Assembly: GCF_004023665.1 (NCBI RefSeq)
Contig: NZ_SAUF01000001.1
Span: 1 to 64,000, forward strand
DNA length: 64,000 nt
Direction of reading: 5' to 3'
Source: Afifella aestuarii
GTDB lineage: Bacteria; Pseudomonadota; Alphaproteobacteria; Rhizobiales; Afifellaceae
Shown here: positions 30,202-43,000 of the stretch, in pieces
Layout: each line of letters starts with the position of its first letter
Position numbering within the stretch: the stretch's first letter is position 1
Position numbers and translations under genes: made by a program
Notes under the pieces: model-generated
What the model saw: the letters and a program-made list of their open reading frames with translations, nothing else
Database searches by the model: none
What the model was told of the DNA's origin: nothing

Positions 30202-32277
30202 TCAGCCCTCAAGAAGAATCATCGAGCGCGCAACCATCGTCACCTCCGCGTCAGGTGCAAATTCCGCGCCGCCAACTTCGCCGTGAACCGTTTCAAGCCG
30301 CCTCTGCCACATCTCGACGCCCTTGGCCTCCGGCAGCCGGAAGCTCAAATCGTTCGGCGCAGCGTTTATGATAATCAACACGCAGCTCGTGCCTTCGTCG
30401 CACAGCATCAGGCCGATGCATTTGCGCAAACCATCCTGCCAATCCTCCGCAGACATGAAGCCGCCCTCGGGCTTCAGCCACTGCACGTTGGGGATGTCGC
30501 GGCCGGGAACCTCCTCGCCGTGCAGAAAGCGGGTCTGGCGCAGGAGCGGATGGGCCTTGCGGAAGGCGATCGCGGCCGCGGTGAAATCCCGCAAGGCAAG
30601 ATCGCGTTCGGGCAGGTCGGCCCATTTCATCCAGCTCGTTTCATTGTCCTGGCAATAGGCGTTGTTGTTGCCGTTCTGCGTACGCCCCTGCTCGTCGCCC
30701 ATGACGATCATCGGCGTTCCCTGGGACAAAAGAAGCGTCAGAAGGAAGTTGCGCCGCTGCTGATCGCGCAGCTGCAGGACGGCGGGATCATCCGTCGGAC
30801 CTTCGACGCCGCAATTCCAGCTGCGATTGTCGTCGTGCCCGTCGCGGCTGTCCTCGCCGTTCTCCTCGTTGTGCTTGTCGTTGTAGGAGACGAGGTCGTT
30901 CAGCGTGAAACCGTCATGCGCGGTGATGAGGTTGATGCTCGCCCACGGCTTGCGGCCACGATGTTCGAAGAGGTCGGCAAAGCCGAGAAGGCTGCGTGCG
31001 AGATCGGGCAGCATGCCGTCGTCGCCCTTCCAGAAGGACCGCACCACATCGCGGTAGGCGCCGTTCCATTCCGTCCAGCCTGGAGGAAAATTGCCGAGCT
31101 GATAGCCGCCCGGCCCGATATCCCAGGGCTCTGCGATCAGCTTGGTGCGCGACAGGACCGGATCCTGGCGGATGGCATCGAAGAAGGCCGCATCGTTGTG
31201 GAAGGTGTCGCGGTCGCGCCCGAGCGCCGTCGCGAGATCGAAGCGGAAGCCATCGACATGGCATTCCTCGACCCAATAGCGCAGCGAATCCGTGACCATC
31301 TGCAGAACACGCGGATGGCGCAGATTGAGCGTGTTGCCGGTGCCGGTCGTGTCGAAATAATAGCGAGGATCGTCGCCCAGAATGTAATAGCTCGAATTGT
31401 CGATGCCGCGGAACGACAAGGTCGGGCCGAGCCGGTTACCTTCGGCTGTGTGGTTATAGACCACATCGAGGATCACCTCGATATTCGCCTCGTGCAGCTT
31501 GCGCACCATGGTCTTGAATTCATGGATGCTGGCGCCCGGCGAGATGAAGCGGGGTGCCGGGGCGAAGAAGGCCGCAGTGTTATAGCCCCAATAGTTCGAC
31601 AGGCCTTTGCGCACCAGGAATTCGTCATCGAAGAAGGCCTGAACCGGCATGAGCTCGATGGCGGTGACGCCGAGCTTGACCAGATGGTCGATGACATCCG
31701 GATCAGTGAGAGCGCCGAACGTGCCGCGCACCGGTCCCGGGATTTCCGGATGCAGCGCCGTCAAGCCACCGACATGGGCTTCATAGATGATGGTGTCGGA
31801 CCAGGGTGTCTTCGGCGCCACGTCCGCGCCCCAGGTCACAGCCGGGTCGATGACCACGCATTTCGGCATCGAGCGCGCCGAATCACGCCGATCGAAGGAA
31901 AGATCCTCCCGCGACGAGGACACACGATAGCCGAAACAGGCCTCGTGCCAGCGCAACTCGCCGTAGAGCGCCTTGGCATAAGGATCGATCAGAAGCTTGT
32001 GCGGATTGAACCGGTGGCCGGCCTTGGGCTCGTAGGGACCGTAGACGCGATAGCCGTAAAGCTGACCCGGACGCAGGTCCGGAAAATAGCCGTGCCAGAC
32101 CTCATGCGTGTGTTCCGGCAGAGGGATACGTTCGAGCTCGCGTCGTCCTTGCCGGTCAAACAGGCACAGCTCGACCTTTTCGGCATGCGCCGAAAAGAGG
32201 GCAAAATTGACGCCAGAGCCGTCCCAGGTCGCCCCCAATGGATGGGGCGTACCGGGCCTCACGCGAAGCCGCGACAT
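30202..32277 (-). CDS. glgX: Glycogen debranching enzyme
   Basis: This 691-residue GH13 isoamylase-type enzyme cleaves alpha-1,6 branches of phosphorylase-limit glycogen. An N-terminal CBM48 domain (GVNFALFSAHAEKVELCLFD) precedes the barrel. Catalytic sites are DGFRFDLATALGRD, LIAEPWDIGPGGYQLG and TAHDGFTLNDLVSYN. AGGA precedes the ATG. It lies 36 nt after glgB on the same strand. Confidence 0.95.
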   Translation of the reverse strand: MSRLRVRPGTPHPLGATWDGSGVNFALFSAHAEKVELCLFDRQGRRELERIPLPEHTHEVWHGYFPDLRPGQLYGYRVYGPYEPKAGHRFNPHKLLIDPYAKALYGELRWHEACFGYRVSSSREDLSFDRRDSARSMPKCVVIDPAVTWGADVAPKTPWSDTIIYEAHVGGLTALHPEIPGPVRGTFGALTDPDVIDHLVKLGVTAIELMPVQAFFDDEFLVRKGLSNYWGYNTAAFFAPAPRFISPGASIHEFKTMVRKLHEANIEVILDVVYNHTAEGNRLGPTLSFRGIDNSSYYILGDDPRYYFDTTGTGNTLNLRHPRVLQMVTDSLRYWVEECHVDGFRFDLATALGRDRDTFHNDAAFFDAIRQDPVLSRTKLIAEPWDIGPGGYQLGNFPPGWTEWNGAYRDVVRSFWKGDDGMLPDLARSLLGFADLFEHRGRKPWASINLITAHDGFTLNDLVSYNDKHNEENGEDSRDGHDDNRSWNCGVEGPTDDPAVLQLRDQQRRNFLLTLLLSQGTPMIVMGDEQGRTQNGNNNAYCQDNETSWMKWADLPERDLALRDFTAAAIAFRKAHPLLRQTRFLHGEEVPGRDIPNVQWLKPEGGFMSAEDWQDGLRKCIGLMLCDEGTSCVLIIINAAPNDLSFRLPEAKGVEMWQRRLETVHGEVGGAEFAPDAEVTMVARSMILLEG

Positions 32278-32313
32278 GCATTGATCCTTCTAAAAAGAAA
32301 GTCGAAATAGGTT

Positions 32314-34533
32314 TCAGGGCTGGTATCTCAAGACGATCACGCCGAGCGGCGGCAGGGTGAGAGCGGCCGACGCCGGCTGGCCATGCCACCCGACATCCTC
32401 GGCGCGCACTTCGCCGTCATTGCCGACATTGGAGCCGCCATAGACACCCGCATCGGTGTTGAGGCATTCCTCCCAACGTCCCTGGAAGGGCAGGCCGACC
32501 CGGTAGCCGTGCCGTACGACCGGCGTGAAATTGCAGATGACGGCAACGACATCCTCGCCGCGCTCGCCGCGACGCAGATAGGAAAAGACGCTCTGATCGG
32601 CATCGGAGGCGTCGATCCATTGGAAACCGGCAGGCTCGCAATCGCGCTGATGGAGTGCGGGCAGATCGCGATAAAGATGGTTGAGGTCGCGCACGAGCCG
32701 CTGCATGCCCGCATGCCCCTCGCCGCCGAGGAGATGCCAGTCGAGCGACTGATCGTGGTTCCACTCTCGCTCCTGAGCGAACTCGCAGCCCATGAAAATC
32801 AGCTTCTTGCCGGGATGCGTCCACATGAAGCCGAAATAGGCTCTGAGGTTGGCGAAGCGCTGCCATTCATCGCCCGGCATTTTGCCGAGGAGCGAGCCCT
32901 TGCCGTGCACCACTTCATCGTGGCTGATCGGCAGAACGAAGTTCTCCGAGAACGCATAAAGCAGGCCGAACGTCATCTCATGGTGATGGTAACGGCGATG
33001 CACCGGGTCGTTGTGGATGTAGGCGAGCGTGTCGTGCATCCAGCCCATGTTCCACTTGTAGCCGAAGCCGAGGCCGCCCGTTTCGACGGGCCGCGACACA
33101 CCCGGCCAGGCGGTCGATTCCTCGGCAAACGTCGTCGCACCCTCGAAGCCCCCGAAGACATTGGTGTTGGTGTCGCGCAGGAACGAGATGGCTTCGAGAT
33201 TCTCGCGGCCGCCATGGACATTGGGAACCCAGTCGCCCGGCTCGCGGCTGTAATCGAGGTAGAGCATGGAGGCCACGGCATCGACGCGCAGCCCGTCGAT
33301 GTGGAACTCATCCATCCAGTAAAGAGCGTTCGCCTCCAGGAAGTTGCGCACCTCCCGCCGACCGAAATTGTAGATGAGTGTGTTCCAGTCGCGATGAAAA
33401 CCCTGGCGCGGATCGGCATGCTCGTAAAGTGCGGTGCCGTCGAAACGGGCGAGTCCGTGCTCGTCCGTCGGGAAATGCGCCGGCACCCAGTCGATGATGA
33501 GGCCGATGCCTTCTGCGTGGCAACGCTCCACGAAGCGGCCGAACGCCTCCGGCGAGCCGAAGCGCGAGGTCGGGGCATAGAGCCCGATCGGCTGATAGCC
33601 CCAGGAGCCGGAGAAGGGATGTTCGGAAACAGGCAAAAGCTCGATATGCGTGAAGCCCATATCCTTCACATAGGGGATGAGCTGATCGGCAAGCTCATCG
33701 TAATCGAGATAGGTGTTGCCGTCGCCGCGGCGCCACGAGCCGAGATGCACCTCGTAAATCGAGATCGGCTGGGCGCGATCGTTGCGCGCGCGCCGGGTCT
33801 GCATCCAGTGCTCGTCGTGCCATTGGCGATCGGGAAGACCTGTGACACGGGACGCTGTCGAGGGGGGCACTTCCTGAGAGAAGGCGAAGGGATCGGATTT
33901 CAGCGGCAGGAGCCGCCCTTCGTGCGAGAGGATTTCGTACTTATAGTATTCGCCCGGCCCGATACCCGGAAGGAAGATTTCCCAGACGCCGCTTTCGACG
34001 CGCTTGCGCATGACGTGGCGGCGCCCGTCCCATTCGTTGAAGCTGCCGACGACGGACACACGCTGCGCATTCGGAGCCCATACCGCAAAGGTCGTGCCCT
34101 GAACGCCGTCGATCGTGGCCGGATGCGCGCCCATCTTCTCGTAGAGGCGGCGATGATTCCCCTCCGAAAAGAGGTGCAGATCAAGCTCGCCGAGGATCGG
34201 CGGAAACCGATAGGGGTCGTCGACGGTCCAGGATTGATCGCCGGCATAGAAGCGGATGCGGTAAGGAAGGCTCGGATCCTGTCCCTCGAGCAGGGCCGCA
34301 AAGAAGCCCGCCTCGAGGCGCTCCATCGGGGCCAAAACCTCATCGCCTCCCATGCTGAGGATTTCCGCCCTCTCGGCGCCGGGATGAAACGTGCGGATGC
34401 TCAGGCCGGCAGAGGCCCGGTGCGGACCGAGAAGCGAAAACGGGTCTCCATGGCGCCCTTCGATCAGCGCAGCGATCGCAGAACGGTCGATCTCCGGAAA
34501 GGAGATCAGGATCTCTTTGCGCCAGGTGTTCAT
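32314..34533 (-). CDS. glgB: 1,4-alpha-glucan branching enzyme
   Basis: This 739-residue GH13 enzyme makes alpha-1,6 branches. Two N-terminal beta-sandwich domains come first (N1, then CBM48 with [20 protein letters not shown]). The barrel has [17 protein letters not shown] (nucleophile), ITFAEEST-type glutamate in [14 protein letters not shown], and [19 protein letters not shown]. Its length matches the E. coli type. Its ATG overlaps the treS stop (ATGA). Confidence 0.96.
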   Translation of the reverse strand: MNTWRKEILISFPEIDRSAIAALIEGRHGDPFSLLGPHRASAGLSIRTFHPGAERAEILSMGGDEVLAPMERLEAGFFAALLEGQDPSLPYRIRFYAGDQSWTVDDPYRFPPILGELDLHLFSEGNHRRLYEKMGAHPATIDGVQGTTFAVWAPNAQRVSVVGSFNEWDGRRHVMRKRVESGVWEIFLPGIGPGEYYKYEILSHEGRLLPLKSDPFAFSQEVPPSTASRVTGLPDRQWHDEHWMQTRRARNDRAQPISIYEVHLGSWRRGDGNTYLDYDELADQLIPYVKDMGFTHIELLPVSEHPFSGSWGYQPIGLYAPTSRFGSPEAFGRFVERCHAEGIGLIIDWVPAHFPTDEHGLARFDGTALYEHADPRQGFHRDWNTLIYNFGRREVRNFLEANALYWMDEFHIDGLRVDAVASMLYLDYSREPGDWVPNVHGGRENLEAISFLRDTNTNVFGGFEGATTFAEESTAWPGVSRPVETGGLGFGYKWNMGWMHDTLAYIHNDPVHRRYHHHEMTFGLLYAFSENFVLPISHDEVVHGKGSLLGKMPGDEWQRFANLRAYFGFMWTHPGKKLIFMGCEFAQEREWNHDQSLDWHLLGGEGHAGMQRLVRDLNHLYRDLPALHQRDCEPAGFQWIDASDADQSVFSYLRRGERGEDVVAVICNFTPVVRHGYRVGLPFQGRWEECLNTDAGVYGGSNVGNDGEVRAEDVGWHGQPASAALTLPPLGVIVLRYQP

Positions 34534-37500
34534 AGCTTTGCCTCAGTGGTGATCAGGTTAAGAACGCCGCGCAGCGGAATGTCGATCCAATCAGGGCGAT
34601 TTGCCGCCTCATAGAGGATCTCATAAAAGCCCTTCTGTAGGAGGAAGAGCCGCAAGAGGCGCTCTGCCGCCGCCTCGTCGTTCGGAAGTGTCGGCACGCC
34701 TTCCATCCGGGCGAAGTAGCTCGCACGGAAATCAGCAACAGCCTTGTCGCGCCATTGCTGGGCGCGTTCGCGGATCGCCTCGGGCACTTCCATATGCCGT
34801 GCCAGAAACTGGCGTTCGGCTGCGGCTGCGGCATAGTCGAAGGAGCGCAGCATGCCGGCGACGTCCCGCAGGGGCGAGGACTTCGCGCGCCGTTCCGCGA
34901 GCGAGCGTTGCGGCTCGCCTTCGAAGTCGATGATGACGATATCGGCCTGGGAAACGAGGACCTGGCCCAGATGATAATCGCCGTGGATGCGCGACTTGCC
35001 ACCCGACGGGGGGCTTGACGCCAGGTCTTCCAGCTCGGCCTGAAGCGCTCCGCGCCGTTCGGCGAGATCGGCCGCCATCTCGCGCGTTTCGGCAGGCAGC
35101 GTCGCCGCCATCGCCTCGAGCCGCTCGATCGCCTGATCGGCGAGGCTTGCGACATCGACGGCCATCGCGCCCACATCTTCCTGCTCCAAGGGCTCTACCT
35201 TGAAAGCCGGCAGATCAGTTTCGGCGGCAAGCGCCACATGCATTTCTGCCGTGCGCAGCCCCATATTCATGGGCAGGTCGAGCGGATGCCCGAAGGGAAT
35301 CGGGGCTGCCGCCGGGGCGGGCTCCGCGGCGGCCACGGCGTTGAGCGCCGTCGCCTCCAGATCGCGGTCGAGCGCATCGACGAGAACGGCCCAGCCGTCG
35401 CCCTGATTGCGCACAAAGGAGAAGACCGCGGCAAGCGCCGTCGGCTCACCGTCGTTCGGACGGTATTCGACCGTTCCAAGGAGCTGCGGCGTGTTGTCGA
35501 AGCCGGCGACATCGGTGAGGAAACGCGCGACCTCGACCTCGGGCTGATCGCCCTCGCGCAGCCGGCGATAGACCTTCAGGAGCGCGCGGTCGCCGATAAT
35601 GACGGAGACGTTCGACTGCTCGACGCCAAGCGGCCGGACATCCGTCTCCTCGGCGGCTTCTGCGAGATCGGCCTGACCGGCAAAGACGAGCTCGCCGTCG
35701 CTGGCGGCAACCGGCTCCCCGGCCGCCATCGCCCTCAACAGAGCTCTCGCGAAATCCTCGTCAAAGGCCGCATCGACAAGTGCGCCCACGCGCGGACCCC
35801 GTCTGATCTTGGCCAGCGTGTAGGAGAGCTTGGGTGCGCCAAAATGCAGGTTCTCTTCGCCCCACAGCGCGGAGAGCGGCAGGAAGTAACGCTGCGTCTC
35901 CTCGTTGCGAAGCGTCACGTCGACGGTCGCAATGACGGTGCGCCCCTCCGCCACGCTCGTCAGAGGCGACAGCGAAACCCCGTCGATGGTGCCGCCCTTG
36001 CCGGCGAACCAGCGCTGGCGCTGCAGGAACTCAGGCAGCGCCTGGGCTTCGAGCTGGCGGCCGTCGCGGCCGGAGAGCGCGGCGCTCAAATCGGCGCGTG
36101 TAGTGACGGTGATGAATTCGGGCATGACGTCGGGTGCGGGCGTGTGCCATTGCGGCACGTCCGTCTCCTCGGTGAGAAGAAACCAGAAGAAACCGTAACC
36201 GGGCAGCGTCAGCATGTAGGGCAATTCACCGATCGCCGGAAAAGCGGAATGGCCGGAAAGCTCTACCGGAACCCGGTGACGGAAGCGCGACAGATCGAGC
36301 TCGACGGCCTGGGCGGAGCGGGAAAGATTGGCGACGCAGAGAATGTCTTCGTCTTCGTAACTGCGGATATAGGCGAGGATCTTCCGGTTCCCCGGATAGA
36401 GGAAGGTCATCTCGCCACGGCCGAAGACCTTGTGCTGCTTGCGCACGGTCACCATGCGCCGCATCCAGTTCAGAAGCGATGACGGGTCGGATTGCTGCGC
36501 CTCGACATTGATCGCTTCATAGCCGTGGATCGGGTCCTGCACCGGCGGCAGATAAAGCTGCTGCGGATTGGCGCGCGAAAAACCGCCATTGCGGTCGCCC
36601 GACCATTGCATGGGGGTGCGCACGCCGTCGCGATCGCCCAGAAAGTAATTGTCGCCCATGCCGATCTCGTCGCCGTAATAGAGAACGGGCGTGCCCGGCA
36701 TCGACAACAAGAGCGCATTCATCAACTCGATCTTGCGGCGATCGTTCTGCATGAGCGGCGCCAGACGGCGGCGGATGCCGAGATTGATGCGCGCCTTCTG
36801 ATCAGACGCATAGGTGCGCCACAGATAGTCGCGCTCCGTATCCGTGACCATTTCGAGCGTCAGCTCGTCGTGGTTGCGCAGGAAAATCGCCCATTGGCAG
36901 GGATCCGGAATTTCCGGCGTCTGACGGATGATATCGGTGATCGGATGGCGGTCCTCCTGCGCCAGCGCCATGTACATGCGCGGCATCAAGGGGAAGTGGA
37001 ACGCCATGTGGCATTCGTCGCCCTCGCCGAAATAGGGACGCGTATCCTCCGGCCATTGATTGGCTTCGGCGAGCAGCATCCGGTCGGAGTAATTCTCGTC
37101 GAGATCGCTGCGGATCTGTTTCAGGACGACATGCGTCTCCGGCAGGTTCTCGTTGTTGGTGCCGTCGCGCTCCACGAGATAGGGAATGGCATCGAGCCGG
37201 AGCCCGTCGACCCCCATATCGAGCCAGAAGCGCATCACCGACAGCACTTCCTTCATCACCCGCGGATTGTCGAAGTTGAGATCCGGCTGGTGGGAATAGA
37301 AGCGATGCCAGAAGAATCCTTCCGCGACGGGATCCCAGGTCCAGTTCGAGGTCTCCGTGTCGAGGAAGATGATCCGCGTGCCCTGGTATTTCTGATCGGT
37401 GTCACTCCAGACGTAGTAATTGCGCGCCGCCGATCCGGGCTTTGCGTTGCGCGCCCGCTGGAACCAGGGATGCTGGTCGGAGGTGTGGTTGATGACGAGC

Positions 37501-37877
37501 TCGGTGATCACCCGAATGCCGCGCTGATGGGCCTCCGACACGAAGCGGCGGAAATCGCGCATCGTGCCGTAAGACGGATTGATCGCGCGGTAGTCCGCGA
37601 TGTCGTAGCCGTCGTCGCGGAGGGGCGAGGGATAGAACGGCAGGAGCCAGATCGCGGTGACGCCCAAGCTCTCGATGTAATCGAGGCGTTCGAGAAGACC
37701 GCCAAAGTCACCCACGCCATCCCCGTTCGAATCGAGGAACGCTTTGACGTGCAGCTGATAGACGATCGCGTCCTTGTACCATTCGGTGTCGGAGCGATCG
37801 ATCACTCCGTCGATGCGATGATGGGGGCGCTCGGAACGATTGGATTTTTGCATGTTTTCTGTCGGACCTGCGTTCAC
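34530..37877 (-). CDS. treS: Trehalose synthase fused to maltokinase (TreS-Mak)
   Basis: This 1115-residue two-enzyme protein has an N-terminal GH13 trehalose synthase (about residues 30-560) with nucleophile motif [19 protein letters not shown], acid/base [11 protein letters not shown] and [12 protein letters not shown]. It isomerises trehalose and maltose. The C-terminal maltokinase (about 620-1110) has the kinase motif [11 protein letters not shown] and the metal site [12 protein letters not shown]. It makes maltose-1-phosphate, the donor for the GlgE protein encoded just upstream. The start is a GTG overlapping the glgE stop (GTGA); an ATG at 37853 is an alternative. The fusion would channel trehalose straight to GlgE substrate. 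Confidence 0.95.
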   Translation of the reverse strand: MNAGPTENMQKSNRSERPHHRIDGVIDRSDTEWYKDAIVYQLHVKAFLDSNGDGVGDFGGLLERLDYIESLGVTAIWLLPFYPSPLRDDGYDIADYRAINPSYGTMRDFRRFVSEAHQRGIRVITELVINHTSDQHPWFQRARNAKPGSAARNYYVWSDTDQKYQGTRIIFLDTETSNWTWDPVAEGFFWHRFYSHQPDLNFDNPRVMKEVLSVMRFWLDMGVDGLRLDAIPYLVERDGTNNENLPETHVVLKQIRSDLDENYSDRMLLAEANQWPEDTRPYFGEGDECHMAFHFPLMPRMYMALAQEDRHPITDIIRQTPEIPDPCQWAIFLRNHDELTLEMVTDTERDYLWRTYASDQKARINLGIRRRLAPLMQNDRRKIELMNALLLSMPGTPVLYYGDEIGMGDNYFLGDRDGVRTPMQWSGDRNGGFSRANPQQLYLPPVQDPIHGYEAINVEAQQSDPSSLLNWMRRMVTVRKQHKVFGRGEMTFLYPGNRKILAYIRSYEDEDILCVANLSRSAQAVELDLSRFRHRVPVELSGHSAFPAIGELPYMLTLPGYGFFWFLLTEETDVPQWHTPAPDVMPEFITVTTRADLSAALSGRDGRQLEAQALPEFLQRQRWFAGKGGTIDGVSLSPLTSVAEGRTVIATVDVTLRNEETQRYFLPLSALWGEENLHFGAPKLSYTLAKIRRGPRVGALVDAAFDEDFARALLRAMAAGEPVAASDGELVFAGQADLAEAAEETDVRPLGVEQSNVSVIIGDRALLKVYRRLREGDQPEVEVARFLTDVAGFDNTPQLLGTVEYRPNDGEPTALAAVFSFVRNQGDGWAVLVDALDRDLEATALNAVAAAEPAPAAAPIPFGHPLDLPMNMGLRTAEMHVALAAETDLPAFKVEPLEQEDVGAMAVDVASLADQAIERLEAMAATLPAETREMAADLAERRGALQAELEDLASSPPSGGKSRIHGDYHLGQVLVSQADIVIIDFEGEPQRSLAERRAKSSPLRDVAGMLRSFDYAAAAAERQFLARHMEVPEAIRERAQQWRDKAVADFRASYFARMEGVPTLPNDEAAAERLLRLFLLQKGFYEILYEAANRPDWIDIPLRGVLNLITTEAKL

Positions 37878-39880
37878 GTGAGCCGCTCTTGAGGCGAAAT
37901 CAGGCGCCAGGCCGCATAGGTGCGCTCGGACGGGTTGAGCCAGACATGTTGCATCTTGCCCTGCCAGGTGAAGCGCCGGTCGAGGACCAGATCCTCGGCC
38001 ATGATCGGCGCATCGTCAGACAGCCCAAACTCCCAAAGCGGCACCTCGAAATGCGCGCCCTGCGCGTTCAAGGGATCGAGATTGACGGCAAACAGCAGGA
38101 AGCTCGACAGATCGTCGGTGTATTTGCCGTAGTAGAGAATGTTGTCGTTGTACGCGTTGTAGAACGACAGATTGGTGAATTGCTGCAGAGCCGGATGAGC
38201 CCTGCGCCAGGCATTGAGGCGGCGCACGTCGTCCTTGATATGACCAGGCCTGTCCCAATCCCAGGCACGGATCTCGTATTTCTCCGAATCGAGATACTCT
38301 TCCTTCCCAGGCATCGCCGCGGCCTCGCAAAGCTCATAGCCTGAGTAGATGCCGTAATTCGTGGCAAGCGTCGCCGCCAGGAAGAGACGCACCTGGAAGC
38401 CGGCGCGCCCGCTGTTCTGAAGATAGAACGGGTTGATGTCCGGCGTATTGGTGAAGAAGTTCACCCGCATGTAATGGCGGCATTCCTCGGTGGTGAGCTC
38501 CGTCAGGTATTCCGTCAGCTCGGCCTTGTTGTTGCGCCAGGTGAAATAAGAATACGATTGGGTGAACCCGACCTTGGCGAGACGTTTCATCATCTTCGGT
38601 CGCGTGAAGGCTTCCGCCAGGAAGATCGTGTCGGGGTGGCGTCGGCGCACTTCGGCGATCATCCACTCCCAGAATGGCAGGGGCTTGGTGTGCGGATTGT
38701 CGACACGGAAGATTTTGACGCCATGCTCGACCCAGAACAGCACGGTATCGCGTAATTCGTGCCAGAGCCCCGGGATGGCATCGCGGTAGAAATGGACGTT
38801 GACGATGTCCTCGTATTTCTTCGGCGGGTTTTCGGCAAACCTGATGGTGCCGTCGGGACGCCAATCAAACCATTCCGGATGCTCCTTGATCCAGGGATGG
38901 TCGGGCGAACACTGGATGGCGAAATCGAGCGCGATCTCCAGCCCGTGCTCCGCCGCCGCCTTCACCAGACGGTGGAAATCCTCAAACGTGCCGAGCTCGG
39001 GATGGATGGCCTTGTGACCGCCCTCCTCCGAGCCGATGGCATAGGGACTGCCGGGATCGTCGGCACGCGCCGTCAGCGAATTGTTGCGCCCCTTGCGGTT
39101 CGTCTTGCCGATCGGATGGATCGGCGGGAAATAAAGCACATCGAAGCCGAGATCGCGCACGTACGGAAGCTGCGCGATGACATCGTCGAAGGTGCCATGG
39201 CGGGCAGGATCCCCCGACTGGGAGCGCGGCATCAACTCGTACCAGCTTGAGAAGGCGGCGCGCTTGCGGTCGACGAAGAGATCGAGGAGCCGCAGGTAAT
39301 ACGAGAGGTTGCTTCGCGGTCCGCCGGCCGTCATCAGGCCAAGAAGATCCTCGCCCATGAGTACGGAAAACTGCTGCGCCGGATCGGCAAGGCGGGCGAT
39401 ATCTTCGGTGACGCGCTGCAGCCTTGCCCGCCTTTCGGGATCGAGCCGGTCGCTTTCAGACAGCGCCTTCTTCAGAATATGCAGCCCCTCCTTGAGTTCG
39501 GAGGTCACATCCTGACCGGCATTCTTCTTTTTTGAGACGTCGGAACGCCAGCTGCGAAAGAGATCGCGCCAGGCAATCACGGTATATTCGTAGGTCGTGT
39601 TCTCGACGGGTACGAAGGAGGCGCGCCAGCGATCGTTCTCATAGAGGCGCATCGGCGTTTCAGACCACGTCTTGTCACCCTTTCGGCGCGTCAGAAGCGC
39701 TGCGTCGATGAGGTCGTGGCCATCGGAAAAGATATCTGCCTCCACGACCACGACTTCCCCGATGGCGGCTTTGGCGGGAAAGCGGCCGCCGTCGATCTCG
39801 GGCGTCACCGCCTCGATGGCGATGCGGTTGTCGGCGAGGGCGTGCAGCAGGCGATCGGCGGGTTTGAGAGCCTGTTCCAT
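37874..39880 (-). CDS. glgE: Alpha-1,4-glucan:maltose-1-phosphate maltosyltransferase GlgE
   Basis: This 668-residue GH13_3 enzyme adds maltosyl units from maltose-1-P to glucan. It has an N-terminal beta domain (EVVVVEADIFSDGHDL) and a helical insert. The barrel has YFPPIHPIG, the nucleophile aspartate in IFRVDNPHTKPLPFWEW and the glutamate in FLAEAFTRPKMM. AGGA precedes the ATG. It is the first gene of the eight-gene minus-strand glucan cluster, so its promoter should lie within 39881-40004. Confidence 0.95.
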   Translation of the reverse strand: MEQALKPADRLLHALADNRIAIEAVTPEIDGGRFPAKAAIGEVVVVEADIFSDGHDLIDAALLTRRKGDKTWSETPMRLYENDRWRASFVPVENTTYEYTVIAWRDLFRSWRSDVSKKKNAGQDVTSELKEGLHILKKALSESDRLDPERRARLQRVTEDIARLADPAQQFSVLMGEDLLGLMTAGGPRSNLSYYLRLLDLFVDRKRAAFSSWYELMPRSQSGDPARHGTFDDVIAQLPYVRDLGFDVLYFPPIHPIGKTNRKGRNNSLTARADDPGSPYAIGSEEGGHKAIHPELGTFEDFHRLVKAAAEHGLEIALDFAIQCSPDHPWIKEHPEWFDWRPDGTIRFAENPPKKYEDIVNVHFYRDAIPGLWHELRDTVLFWVEHGVKIFRVDNPHTKPLPFWEWMIAEVRRRHPDTIFLAEAFTRPKMMKRLAKVGFTQSYSYFTWRNNKAELTEYLTELTTEECRHYMRVNFFTNTPDINPFYLQNSGRAGFQVRLFLAATLATNYGIYSGYELCEAAAMPGKEEYLDSEKYEIRAWDWDRPGHIKDDVRRLNAWRRAHPALQQFTNLSFYNAYNDNILYYGKYTDDLSSFLLFAVNLDPLNAQGAHFEVPLWEFGLSDDAPIMAEDLVLDRRFTWQGKMQHVWLNPSERTYAAWRLISPQERLT

Positions 39881-40004
39881 GATCCTGTCGGCTTGGACGT
39901 TTCCAATAGGGCGCCACCGACGGAAGGCCGCCGGCGATACAATTCGAGCTAGGTCAGGCCGGAGCGAGGTCCAGCCTGTTCTCTAGGCTAACGAGGGAGT
40001 CGGT

Positions 40005-40037
40005 GGAGAGTTGCAAGCGTTTTGCCTGCAACTCTCC
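40005..40037 (-). terminator. Perfect hairpin directly after putA
   Basis: An 11-bp perfect stem, GGAGAGTTGCA/TGCAACTCTCC, with an 11-nt loop begins at the base after the putA stop codon. No T-run follows on either strand, so it may act with Rho or protect the 3' end. Confidence 0.5.
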
Positions 40038-43000
40038 TCAACTGCCGGCGAGCGTCAGAAGCGTCGCATTTCCGCCCGAAGCGGTGGTGTCGATCGACAC
40101 GACGCGCTCGGTGGCGAAAGCCGCCACGCCGTCCGCGAGAGACAGAAGCGGCAGCCGCGCGCCCTGGCGTTCGGCAAGGGCGATGCGCAACGTTCTCGCC
40201 TGCGTCCCGCCGCCCTCATACGCGACGAGGCCGAGCCCTTGAAGGCCAGCAGCAAGCGCCACGGCCTCGCCCTCCACCACGACGACGAGACCCGCCGGGG
40301 CGCCGACACGTTCCAGAGCCGTCTTGAAGGCCACCACGGCGGCATCGACGATGCCGGCCGGCACGACGGCGCGATTGCCAGCGGCCAGGGCCGTCACGAC
40401 CTGCGCCAGAAGCGCGCCCGGCCGTGCTCCATCCTCATCTGCCGGGTTTTCATCGCGCTGGGGGGCGCCCAGACAAAGCGCCAGCCCACGGCCATGCAGC
40501 GACAGGCGATTGGCCTCACCCGTCGGGCCCGGCAACGCCACGACGCCGGCAATCTCGGGCCGCGCCGCCTCAATCACCTCATGCGCAACGTGTCGGGCAG
40601 GTTCCGGCAATTCACCGGCGGCGCTCGCCAGGACCATGATCCGGGCGGAGTTGGCCTCCCATTCGCTCATATCCGGCAGGGTCGCGAGATCGGCGGGGGC
40701 CAGGGTGGCGACCTGCGGCCGCTCATCGTCGCCCTGAAGCGGAGCGGCGGTCACCTCGACCGGCTGTGTGAAGCGGGCAAGATAATGCGGGCCACCGGCC
40801 TTCGGACCGGTACCGGATAGCCCTTCGCCACCGAAGGGCTGCACGCCGACGACCGCACCGATCTGATTGCGGTTCACATAGATGTTGCCGACATGGGCAT
40901 GGTCGCAAATGCGCTCCACACGCTGGTCGATACGCGAATGGATGCCGAGCGTCAGACCGTAGCCCGACGCGTTGATGGCCGCCACGACCGCGTCGATCTC
41001 CTTCGCCTTGAAGGTGATGACGTGCAGGACCGGCCCGAAGATCTCGCGCTCGAGCTCGTCGAAACGATCGAGGCGAAGCGCAACGGGCGCAACGAAATTG
41101 CCCTCACCCGGCATTTTCTCGTGGGTGAAGAGGAGCCGGCCTTCGCTTGTGAGCTTTGCCACATGGGTTTCGATCGTCTGCCGGGCTTCTTCATCGATCA
41201 CAGGGCCGACATCGGTCGCGGGATCCCACGGATCGCCAATGACGAGCTCTTCGGTCGCCCCCTTCAGCATCTTCAAGAGCGTCGGCGCGACGTCCTCCTG
41301 CACGAAGAGAGCGCGAAGCGCCGAACAGCGCTGTCCGGCCGATTGGAAGGCCGATTGCACGATATCGCGGACCGCATGCTCCGGGAGCGCAGTCGAATCG
41401 ACGATCATCGCATTGAGGCCGCCGGTCTCCGCGACGAGCGGTGCCCGCACGGGACCCGCTTTCGCCAAAGCCCGGTCGATCAAGATCGCCGTATCCGTCG
41501 AGCCGGTGAAGCAGACGCCCCCGACCCTCGGATCGGAGGTGAGCGCGGCTCCCACCACGGCGCCCTCTCCCGGCACGAGATTGAGCACGCCTTTCGGCAC
41601 GCCCGCCTCGTGCAGAAGCGCCACGGCCTTTGCCGCCGTCAGAGGCGATTGCTCGGCGGGTTTCGCGACGACGGCGTTGCCGGCCACAAGCGCGGCCGAA
41701 AGCTGACCGGTGAAAATCGCCAGAGGGAAATTCCACGGCGAGATGCAGACGAAAACCCCGCGGCCGTGCCGCTTTGCATCGCCTTCGGAGAAGAGCCGGC
41801 GCGCCTCATTTGCGTAATAGCGCAGGAAATCTGCGGCTTCGCGCACTTCCAACACACCGTCGAGGCGCGTCTTACCGGCTTCGCGGGTGGCAAGGGCGAT
41901 GAGTTCGGCCGCGTTCTCCTCATAAAGCGTCGCGGCGCGCTCCAAAATCTCGGCGCGCGCATTCGCCCCGATCCCCTGCCAGGCCGCGACCGCATCGGCA
42001 GCGACGCCAAGGGCGTGTCTGGCCGTTTCCGCATCCGCATCAACGACGATGCCGACCTTTTCGGCCGGGTGCGCCGGGTTGAAGACATCTCGCGCGCTGC
42101 CGCCGCTTTCCTCGCCACCGATCACGGGAGCTGCACGCCATTCCGCCGCCTCGAAAGGCCTCATGGCTTCGGACAGCGCCTCCAGATCGAGCGGATTGTT
42201 GAGATTCCAGCCTTTGGAGTTCCTGCGCTCCGGCTCATAGATGTCGGGCGGCAGCGGGATCAGCGGATGGGCGACCGGCTTTGCCTGCTCGACCAGCGAG
42301 ATCGGGTCTTCGACCAGCTTTTCCGCCGGCACGTCCTCATCGAGAAGCTGATGGACGAAGGAGGAATTGGCGCCGTTTTCGAGCAACCGGCGGACGAGAT
42401 AGGCAAGCAGATCCTTGTGGATGCCAACGGGCGCATAGATGCGGCAGGGACGGCCCGTCTCTTTCCTCAGGCGTTCGTGCAGCGCCTCGCCCATGCCGTG
42501 CAGACGCTGGAATTCAAAGCGCGCGTCGGGCGGCGCGATTTCCAGAATGGCGCAGGCGGTATGGGCATTGTGCGTGGCGAACTGGGGGAAAATACGGTCA
42601 CAGTGCGCGAGCAGGAAGCTCGCGCCGGCGAGATAGGAGACATCGGTCGATGGCTTGCGGGTGAAAACCGGATAGGCGGCAAGACCGAGGATCTGCGCCT
42701 GTTTGATCTCGTAATCCCAATAGGCCCCTTTGACGAGGCGCACGGCAAAGCGACGGTCGAGACGTTCCGCCAGATCCACGATCCAATGAAGGACCGGCAG
42801 AGAGGCTTTCGAGAACGCCTGGACGACGAAACCAAAGCCATCCCAATCGGCGAATTCGGCCTCAGACAGCGCCCGTTCCATCACCTGTAGCGAGAGATCG
42901 AGACGGTCGGCCTCTTCCGCATCGACGGTGAGACCGATGCCGGCGGCCTTCGCCTGGCGCATCAGCTGGACGAGCGTCGGTACCAGCTCGGCCAGAACCC

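Noticed and set aside
30151-32310. 719-codon plus-strand open frame opposite glgX
   Set aside because: It is a GC-driven shadow of glgX and shows no domain; similar long antisense frames lie opposite glgB, treS and putA.
32383-34614. 743-codon plus-strand open frame opposite glgB
   Set aside because: It mirrors the codon pattern of glgB, has no recognisable motif and no ribosome binding site.
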